NCBI RefSeq assembly: GCF_002293435.1
Contig: NZ_DBDF01000156.1
Location: 1-18,485, forward strand
DNA: 18,485 nucleotides
Direction of reading: 5' to 3'
Source of the DNA: Bacteroides sp. UBA939
GTDB lineage: Bacteria; Bacteroidota; Bacteroidia; Bacteroidales; Bacteroidaceae
Part shown: in pieces, positions 13,556-18,485 of the stretch
How positions within the stretch are numbered: the stretch's first letter is position 1
Layout of the letters: every line of letters begins with the position of its first letter
Made by a program: the position numbers and the translations under genes
The notes under the pieces: generated by a model
The model's input: the letters and a program-made list of their open reading frames with translations, nothing else
Told to the model about the DNA's origin: nothing
The model's database searches: none

Positions 13556-15397
13556 TTAAGCCAAAGACTGCATATCATTCAAGCGCTTGTAGTATCCGTT
13601 TTTCTCCAACAAGGCTTCATGTTTGCCGCGTTCCACGATTTCTCCTTCATAGAGCACGCAGATTTCATCCGCATTCTTGATCGTAGAGAGGCGGTGGGCA
13701 ATGGCAATCGTTGTCCGGGTTTTCATCAAGCGTTCCAAAGCCTCCTGCACCAGGCGTTCGGATTCCGTATCAAGGGCAGAAGTAGCCTCATCCAGAATAA
13801 GTATAGGCGGATTCTTCAATATGGCGCGGGCAATACTGATGCGCTGGCGCTGTCCGCCGGAGAGCTTGCCGCCACGGTCACCGATATTCGTATCGTACCC
13901 ATGTTCCGTTTCCATGATAAAGTCGTGGGCATTCGCTATTTTTGCTGCTTCAATAACGTCTTCCAATGTAGCATTCTCCACACCAAAAGCTATGTTATTA
14001 AAGAAAGTGTCATTGAACAGGATAGCCTCCTGGTTTACATTCCCTATCAAACCACGCAAATCGTGAATACGGAAATTCTTGATATTAACACCATCAATCA
14101 TGATTTCGCCCAAATGTATGTCATGATAACGCGGTAACAAATCAACCAATGTTGACTTACCCGAACCGGACTGCCCGACCAGCGCAATCGTCCGCCCTTT
14201 GGGAACAGCAAGATTGATATGCTTCAACACTTCCCTCTTTCCATCGTAGCTGAAAGAAACGTCCTTAAACTCAATCTTATCATTCATCCCATGCAGAGGA
14301 AGCGGATTTGCAGGTTCCTTAATCGGATTCTCCGCTTTTAAGATTTTATCCACACGCTCCATGGACGCCAACCCCTTCGGAATATTGTATCCTGCCTTAG
14401 CAAAATCCTTTAACGGATTGATGATACTGTACAGAATAACCATATAGAAAATAAATGTGGAAGCGTTAATTGACGACGAATTATCCCCTAAAATCAACAG
14501 ACCGCCAAACCAAAGGACAAACACAATCAGAATCGTACCCAGGAGTTCACTCATAGGATGGGCCAATGCCTGACGAACAGCCACTTTATTGGTTGCATTG
14601 CGCAGTTCGTTGCTGCACCTCGAGAAACGGTCTACCATTTTGTCTTCTGCAATGAACGCTTTGATTATACGCAAACCGCCCAGCGTTTCTTCCAGCTGCG
14701 ACATCGTGTCACTCCATTTACTCTGGGCTTCCAAAGATTTACGTTTCAGTTTCCTGCCGACTTTCCCCATTACCCAAGCCATTCCGGGCAATACCAATAC
14801 AGTGAATAACGTTAATTGCCAACTGGTTATAATCAACGTTGTGAAATAGGAAAGAATCAAAATCGGATTCTTCAACAACATGTCCAACGAACTGGTAATA
14901 GAGTTCTCTATTTCTCCCACGTCGCCGCTCATACGGGCAATGATATCTCCTTTCCTTTCCTGAGAAAAGAATCCAAGCGGCAGATGCATTACTTTAGAGT
15001 AAACCAGGACACGGATATCACGAACAACTCCCGTACGTAGAGGAACCATAATAGCCGAAGAGCCGAAATAGCAGGAGGTTTTCAACATGGTCATGAATGC
15101 AAGAGAAAGCCCGATAAATAACAAGGTCATCGTCGACCCATAAGAATCTATCATTTGAGTGACATAGTAATAGAAATTGTTTATGGCAACACTTTTCACA
15201 TCGTCACTGCCCCACTCCATGTATTGATATACCTGGTCGTTTTCACCTGTCTTGAACAGGATATTCAAAATAGGGATTAGTAAAGTAAATGAAAACACAT
15301 TGAATACAGCCGATAAGATATTGAGCACAATCGCCCATCCTATGTATTTCTTATAAGGCGATACAAAACGTCGCATCAATTGCAGGAATTCTTTCAT
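13556..15397 (-). CDS. MsbA-like ABC exporter (fused membrane and ATPase domains)
   Basis: 613-residue half-transporter expected to work as a homodimer in the inner membrane. Residues 1-340 form the six-helix exporter domain (hydrophobic segments near 20-45, 90-115, 170-210, 285-305 and 315-330). Residues 375-610 form the ATPase: Walker A GQSGSGKST (408-416), Q-loop NQEAILF, signature LSGGQ (513-517), Walker B ILILDE (532-537) and H-loop IAIAHRLS. The family flips lipid-linked substrates such as lipid A, other lipids or drugs. MsbA is plausible but the substrate is not proven. The downstream DUF2339 gene and the divergent glycosyltransferase fit an envelope role. A TATATTTG element lies 28 nt before the start. 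Confidence 0.93.
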   Translation of the reverse strand: MKEFLQLMRRFVSPYKKYIGWAIVLNILSAVFNVFSFTLLIPILNILFKTGENDQVYQYMEWGSDDVKSVAINNFYYYVTQMIDSYGSTMTLLFIGLSLAFMTMLKTSCYFGSSAIMVPLRTGVVRDIRVLVYSKVMHLPLGFFSQERKGDIIARMSGDVGEIENSITSSLDMLLKNPILILSYFTTLIITSWQLTLFTVLVLPGMAWVMGKVGRKLKRKSLEAQSKWSDTMSQLEETLGGLRIIKAFIAEDKMVDRFSRCSNELRNATNKVAVRQALAHPMSELLGTILIVFVLWFGGLLILGDNSSSINASTFIFYMVILYSIINPLKDFAKAGYNIPKGLASMERVDKILKAENPIKEPANPLPLHGMNDKIEFKDVSFSYDGKREVLKHINLAVPKGRTIALVGQSGSGKSTLVDLLPRYHDIHLGEIMIDGVNIKNFRIHDLRGLIGNVNQEAILFNDTFFNNIAFGVENATLEDVIEAAKIANAHDFIMETEHGYDTNIGDRGGKLSGGQRQRISIARAILKNPPILILDEATSALDTESERLVQEALERLMKTRTTIAIAHRLSTIKNADEICVLYEGEIVERGKHEALLEKNGYYKRLNDMQSLA

Positions 15398-15424
15398 TAC
15401 ATGTTATTTAATGAGTTAAGGGTG

Positions 15425-15432
15425 CAAATATA
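15425..15432 (-). promoter_or_regulatory. candidate -7 promoter element for ABC exporter
   Basis: TATATTTG on the minus strand, an exact TAnnTTTG match, 28 nt before the ATG. A TTTTG lies upstream (15449-15453), at 16 nt rather than 19. Confidence 0.45.
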
Positions 15433-15464
15433 CAAGAAAATCATTGAACAAAATAGAATAAAAA

Positions 15465-15486
15465 GGATAATTAACGCGAATTATCC
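15465..15486. promoter_or_regulatory. perfect inverted repeat between divergent genes (possible operator)
   Basis: GGATAATT (15465-15472), AACGCG, AATTATCC (15479-15486): 8-bp perfect arms. It lies upstream of the exporter promoter, within the divergent region shared with the glycosyltransferase gene. Could be a dimeric regulator site; no direct proof. Confidence 0.35.
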
Positions 15487-15558
15487 GCTATGCAACCATA
15501 AACAATGTAGAATATGCTCTAAAGAAAAAAATAGAATAAAAGACAACCTGTCTGCTGT

Positions 15559-15668
15559 GTTTGCATCGGAAATTTTACATAAATCAATAAAATCCATGCA
15601 GTATTTAAGTTAATATCTCATTTACTTGTTATATTTGCATTTGGAAATTTTATATAATCAATAAAAAA
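15559..15668 (+). repeat. direct repeat pair upstream of the glycosyltransferase gene
   Basis: Two ~35-bp similar segments, 15559-15593 and 15634-15668. Each reads TTTGCAT, then GGAAATTTTA, then ATCAATAAAA, with 75 bp between starts. The second holds the likely -7 element; in the first the equivalent position reads TGTGTTTG and is degenerate. Confidence 0.5.
15630..15637 (+). promoter_or_regulatory. candidate -7 promoter element for glycosyltransferase
   Basis: TATATTTG, exact TAnnTTTG match, 47 nt before the ATG at 15685. No TTTG at the expected -33 position. Confidence 0.45.
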
Positions 15669-15684
15669 CGGGGAAGCAGAAAGA

Positions 15685-16935
15685 ATGAATAAGATTGCAT
15701 TTGTTGTTGTAAGGTATGGAGAGGGTATCAATGGAGGAGCGGAATATCATTGCAAAATGCTTGCCGAAAGATTAGTGTGCAATTATCAGGTAGAAGTACT
15801 AACTACTTGCGTAAAGAATTATAAGACCGGCGGAAATGAATACCCTGAAGGAGAAGAATACATTAATGGGGTTCTTGTCCGCCGATTCAAAGTAGAGCCT
15901 GTTAACGAAGAGATGAAGCTTAGCTTTGTTAAGAAAGCCCGCAAAGCCTTCAAACTCAGAAAAGCCTTATATAAAGTCCGCCTTCTTGCTCCTCTATCTA
16001 CTTTATTCCCTGTTTGGACTTACAGGCAGAAATGGGAAATAGACATGCATAAAAGCAGTGTATTCTATTCTCCTTCCCTCTTTTCTTTTATTAAAGAACA
16101 TAAAGCTGACTACAAAGTATTTATCCCTTTCACGATAGACTATCCGCTTGCGTACTATACAGCACAATATGCGCCGGAGAAAACGATCATTATCCCAACC
16201 CTGCATTACCACCAGGCTGCTTTCCGATCGATTCAGACTCATATTTTCACCAAGGTTGCCTATATCGGTTTCAACACTCGTGCCGAAGAAAAACTTGCCC
16301 AACGTACCTTCGGTCCTTTCATGTCACCTCATGGCATTATTAGTGTAGGATACGAATTGACTCCCCCAGCCGATTGGAATACCACATCTTCAAAATATCA
16401 ACTTCCTCCGGAATATTTGTTATATGTTGGAAGAGTGGCTTCTAACAAGCTACATGATATCTTTGATTATTTCATCACCTATAAAGAAAGATATAAAGAC
16501 TCACAACTAAAATTCGTTGTAGTAGGCGGATTGTTCTGTGAAACTTATCAGCATCCGGATATTATATACACGGGATTTGTTGACGAGGCTGAAAAGACTG
16601 CAATCATAGAACATGCAAAGATAGTAATCAACCCCTCCAGATTTGAGAGTTTGTCACTCATTCTACTTGAAGCTATGAGCTTGAAAAAGGCAATGTTGGT
16701 CAACGGACGTTGCAACGTTCTCAAAGAGCACTGCAAGAAGAGCAAGTACGCCGCATTGCCTTACTCCAACAGGCAAGAGTTCATGAAACAATTGCATAGA
16801 GTTGATTCTTCCGAGGAGTTAAGAACAGAGATGGGAGAAAAAGGCTTCAATTATATCCGGGAAAATTACAACTGGGATTTAATAATGCAAAGACTTACAA
16901 ATTGTATTGAGCGCATTTCTGCGCAAAATGTTTAG
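15685..16935 (+). CDS. glycosyltransferase family 4 (GT-B fold)
   Basis: 416-residue cytosolic or membrane-associated glycosyltransferase that should move a sugar from a nucleotide donor to a glycan or lipid-linked acceptor. The N-terminal acceptor domain begins KIAFVVVRYGEGINGGAEYH with the GGAE loop (17-20) typical of GT4. The C-terminal donor domain starts near 243 (YLLYVGRVASNKLHD) and holds the EX7E motif SRFESLSLILLEAMS with Glu321 and Glu329. Length and order are normal for the family; substrate not predictable. Likely role in capsule, O-antigen or other surface glycan synthesis. Transcribed alone in a region with genes on the other strand to both sides. The stop codon is followed at once by a dispersed palindromic element. 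Confidence 0.9.
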   Translation: MNKIAFVVVRYGEGINGGAEYHCKMLAERLVCNYQVEVLTTCVKNYKTGGNEYPEGEEYINGVLVRRFKVEPVNEEMKLSFVKKARKAFKLRKALYKVRLLAPLSTLFPVWTYRQKWEIDMHKSSVFYSPSLFSFIKEHKADYKVFIPFTIDYPLAYYTAQYAPEKTIIIPTLHYHQAAFRSIQTHIFTKVAYIGFNTRAEEKLAQRTFGPFMSPHGIISVGYELTPPADWNTTSSKYQLPPEYLLYVGRVASNKLHDIFDYFITYKERYKDSQLKFVVVGGLFCETYQHPDIIYTGFVDEAEKTAIIEHAKIVINPSRFESLSLILLEAMSLKKAMLVNGRCNVLKEHCKKSKYAALPYSNRQEFMKQLHRVDSSEELRTEMGEKGFNYIRENYNWDLIMQRLTNCIERISAQNV

Positions 16936-16958
16936 TTTGCATTATTCATACTGCAGGT
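16936..16958 (-). repeat. dispersed imperfect palindromic element, copy d
   Basis: TTTGCATTATTCATACTGCAGG directly after the stop codon of the glycosyltransferase gene, in the gap between two convergent genes. Same core as the copies at 14-48 and 5953-5987. Confidence 0.65.
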
Positions 16959-17034
16959 TGAAGCATCGGAATCCCGGAGCCAAGGTTGACATCTCCCAAA
17001 CTGCCTCCAAACCCAACAGCCGTTTTATTGAGAA

Positions 17035-17769
17035 TTACACCTCCGGATAAGCCGGCTGTTCATGGTTTCCATCCTTGATGGTTTTCAGTTGGAAGAGTTT
17101 GTCAACCAGAAACAAGTCTTCGGGGTAGGTTACCTTCATGTTGAAGTTCTCGCCCGGCACAATGTAGACAGGAATCTCCGGCAAGTATTTCAGGATTACG
17201 CCGCAATCATCTGTGGTTTTAAAGCCCGGGTCTTGCAGTGCCAGTTCGTAGGCGCGCTTGATTACGCCACGCTTGAAACATTGAGGAGTTTGTACGTTCC
17301 TTAATACCGCACGGTCAGGTATAGCCTTGATTGTATTCTGCTCCGTGACTTCAATTATTGTATCAGTTGCCGGTATTGCTACACTTACGGCAGAATAAGA
17401 ATCCAGCGCCACTACACAGTCTGCAATAATCCTGTCGTTTACCAACGGGCGGACGGCATCATGGAAAAGAAGGTTTATATCATCGTCATTATAAGCGCAG
17501 ATAGCTGCCAGACTGGAGTGATAGCGTTCCTTTCCACCGCAAAGTATCTTTTTGACCTTCACCCATTGGTTGTTCAGTACAATCTGCTCCATATCCGTAA
17601 TGTAATCCGGGTTACAGACAACGGCTATCTCATCAATCAAATCGCAATGCTCAAACACATCAAGGGTGTGTTCGATGATTTTCCTTCCTGCGACCTTTAG
17701 GAATTGTTTGGGCAAGTCTCCTCCCAATCGATGGCCTGCTCCACCGGCTAAAATTACAGCTACATTCAT
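17035..17769 (-). CDS. IspD/TarI-family cytidylyltransferase
   Basis: 244-residue CTP-dependent cytidylyltransferase. Visible: nucleotide-binding LAGGAGHRLGGDLPKQF (7-23), GGKERYHSS (78-86), FHDAVRP (102-108), NVQTPQCF (158-165), TTDDCG (185-190) and the C-terminal NMKVTYPEDL (210-219). The family includes IspD (MEP cytidylyltransferase, isoprenoid route, symbol ispD) and TarI-like enzymes that make CDP-polyols for surface polymers. The first motif fits both. The VCNPDYI stretch and the adjacent glycosyltransferase make a CDP-polyol or CDP-sugar role for surface glycans quite possible, so I leave the symbol open. The gene is convergent with the glycosyltransferase, and its leader of about 95 nt may contain two palindromic elements. 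Confidence 0.88.
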   Translation of the reverse strand: MNVAVILAGGAGHRLGGDLPKQFLKVAGRKIIEHTLDVFEHCDLIDEIAVVCNPDYITDMEQIVLNNQWVKVKKILCGGKERYHSSLAAICAYNDDDINLLFHDAVRPLVNDRIIADCVVALDSYSAVSVAIPATDTIIEVTEQNTIKAIPDRAVLRNVQTPQCFKRGVIKRAYELALQDPGFKTTDDCGVILKYLPEIPVYIVPGENFNMKVTYPEDLFLVDKLFQLKTIKDGNHEQPAYPEV

Positions 17770-17803
17770 TGTCTATAAATTAAATTCTGTTACGTCCCCA
17801 GAG

Positions 17804-17852
17804 GCTGTATTGTTCATACCGCAGGAGTTAACCTGTAGTGTTCATACCGCAG
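17804..17852 (-). repeat. two tandem dispersed palindromic elements, copies e1 and e2
   Basis: Copy e1 at 17804-17831 (CTGTATTGTTCATACCGCAG, then GAGTTAAC) and e2 at 17832-17852 (CTGTAGTGTTCATACCGCAG). They are head to tail, with TTCATACCGCAG identical in both. They lie between the cytidylyltransferase start codon and its likely -7 element. Confidence 0.7.
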
Positions 17853-17868
17853 TCTCTCAAGCACAGCG

Positions 17869-17876
17869 CAAAGATA
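17869..17876 (-). promoter_or_regulatory. candidate -7 promoter element for cytidylyltransferase
   Basis: TATCTTTG on the minus strand, exact TAnnTTTG match, about 100 nt before the ATG. No clear -33 TTTG at the expected spacing. Confidence 0.4.
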
Positions 17877-17944
17877 ACGCTCTTTCCGAAACTGACCTAA
17901 CGAAAACAGGGTTTTGGAATAACCACGCCAGGACACCTTCCAGG

Positions 17945-18030
17945 GCATGAACGGTGCTTACCGGGGCACGATCGGTGCTTGCCGGGGCACGATAAGTACT
18001 TACCGGAGCATGAAGAATAACCTTTCCGGG
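17945..18030 (+). repeat. 21-bp tandem repeat array, four degenerate units
   Basis: Units at 17945-17965, 17966-17986 and 17987-18007 are each exactly 21 bp (pattern GCAYGA, then GTGCTT, then RCCGGG); a diverged 23-bp unit follows at 18008-18030. No ORF of note runs through it. GC-rich relative to its surroundings. Confidence 0.75.
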
Positions 18031-18055
18031 TATGATTAAGGATAATCTTAAAAAA

Positions 18056-18137
18056 TCTTCCTCCTTCTCTTTCCTCTCTCCTTCCTCTTCAGCGAACTTC
18101 CGGTTCGCGTCTTCCGAGTTCCCCTTCGGGGGGAACT
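18056..18137. other. pyrimidine tract followed by two hairpins
   Basis: A continuous run of about 35 C/T bases (18056-18090), then hairpin GCGAAC-TTCCG-GTTCGC (18092-18108), then hairpin AGTTCCCC-TTCGG-GGGGAACT (18117-18137). No T-run follows on either strand, so neither is a typical intrinsic terminator. Confidence 0.6.
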
Positions 18138-18153
18138 ATAGAGGAGGGGGAAT

Positions 18154-18405
18154 TTATGCTATGCTATGCTGTGCTATGCTATGTGTACCAGATGTTACAT
18201 TTTGAGGGATTAATGTTACATTTTGGGGGATAAATGTTACGCTTTCGACCTCCGTAATACATTCGTCCTGATTCTTTTTACCGCGATAGACAGGGGAGTC
18301 TTCCTTTGCAATCTCCTTGCTCCCAGACACTTCTCCGTCTGCAAGCAGGCAGTAGCCGGTGTCTAAGTGTGAAATATTCCGCCGACGGGTACTGTTTTGG
18401 TACAT
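18154..18405 (-). CDS. doubtful small ORF with repeat-encoded C-terminus
   Basis: About 83 codons from the ATG at 18405 (the frame is open to a TTG at 18432). I do not recognise a family. Its C-terminal part is made of repeats: three NVT-type units from a ~21-bp DNA repeat (18190-18240, ATGTTACATTTTG), then IAQHSIA from the 5-bp microsatellite. The middle part is polar and charged. No membrane segment or signal peptide. A degenerate -7 (TATATTTA) lies upstream near 18471. It could be a real small gene or a chance frame in repeat-rich DNA; I lean to the latter. Confidence 0.25.
   Translation of the reverse strand: MYQNSTRRRNISHLDTGYCLLADGEVSGSKEIAKEDSPVYRGKKNQDECITEVESVTFIPQNVTLIPQNVTSGTHSIAQHSIA
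18155..18185. repeat. 5-bp microsatellite (TATGC)n
   Basis: About six copies of TATGC with one substitution (TGTGC). It falls at the 3' end of the doubtful minus-strand ORF, so slippage would change that frame. Confidence 0.75.
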
Positions 18406-18485
18406 GCTCGCCGAGATTTCTTCGTAAAACAAACGGTCGGCACGTCATCCTGAGTGGTCACTATAATAAATATAGAACAATTCGA

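Noticed and set aside
13550..14137. 195-residue plus-strand open frame in the ABC exporter
   Set aside because: Antisense to the conserved ATPase domain; no independent evidence.
17015..17060. AACAGCCG / CGGCTGTT inverted repeat around the cytidylyltransferase stop codon, as a terminator
   Set aside because: 8-bp arms with a 30-nt loop, partly in coding sequence and without a T-run; likely chance.

Overview
The window looks like chromosomal DNA of a Bacteroides species or close relative. The evidence is protein content (SpeA/ArgB pair, viroplasmin-type RNase HI, head-GIN DUF2807 lipoprotein, ECF sigma/anti-sigma pair, DUF2339 membrane protein, DUF3791 proteins) and repeated matches to the Bacteroides -7 promoter element TAnnTTTG upstream of genes. 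No tRNA, rRNA, complete insertion sequence or CRISPR array is visible. All family calls are by eye from the translation; no database search was run.

Layout. 1-209: gene-free repeats (one dispersed palindromic element, then an 11-bp tandem array that can fold back). 210-2085: a YgjP-like zinc metallopeptidase (-), a divergent DUF2807 lipoprotein (+), and two facing terminators. 2199-5918 (-): speA and argB separated by 4 nt, then an ECF sigma gene overlapping its putative anti-sigma gene. 5919-6168: three copies of the dispersed palindromic element, two of them in the probable speA leader. 6169-7339 (-): aroK and a nitroreductase-family gene, with a perfect 24-bp inverted repeat between them.

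7463-11142 is the accessory part. It holds an ADP-ribosyltransferase-like DUF3990 gene overlapping a partner gene, a long inverted repeat, RNase HI with an almost leaderless promoter, an 823-bp gene-poor stretch with an exact 22-bp-period array, and two DUF3791 genes leading into a broken fic gene. By eye, the DUF3990 partner looks like a fusion of the two separate DUF3791 proteins of the second module. I therefore read this part as two related toxin-antitoxin-like modules, one intact (ART type) and one with a dead toxin (Fic type). That is the most interesting hypothesis here, and it is inference.

11143-17769: DUF2339 membrane protein and an MsbA-like ABC exporter (-), a divergent GT4 glycosyltransferase (+), and an IspD/TarI-family cytidylyltransferase (-). 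Exporter, glycosyltransferase and cytidylyltransferase suggest cell-surface glycan work. 17770-18485 is repeat-rich (two more palindromic elements, a 21-bp tandem array, a pure pyrimidine tract, two hairpins, a 5-bp microsatellite) with one doubtful small ORF.
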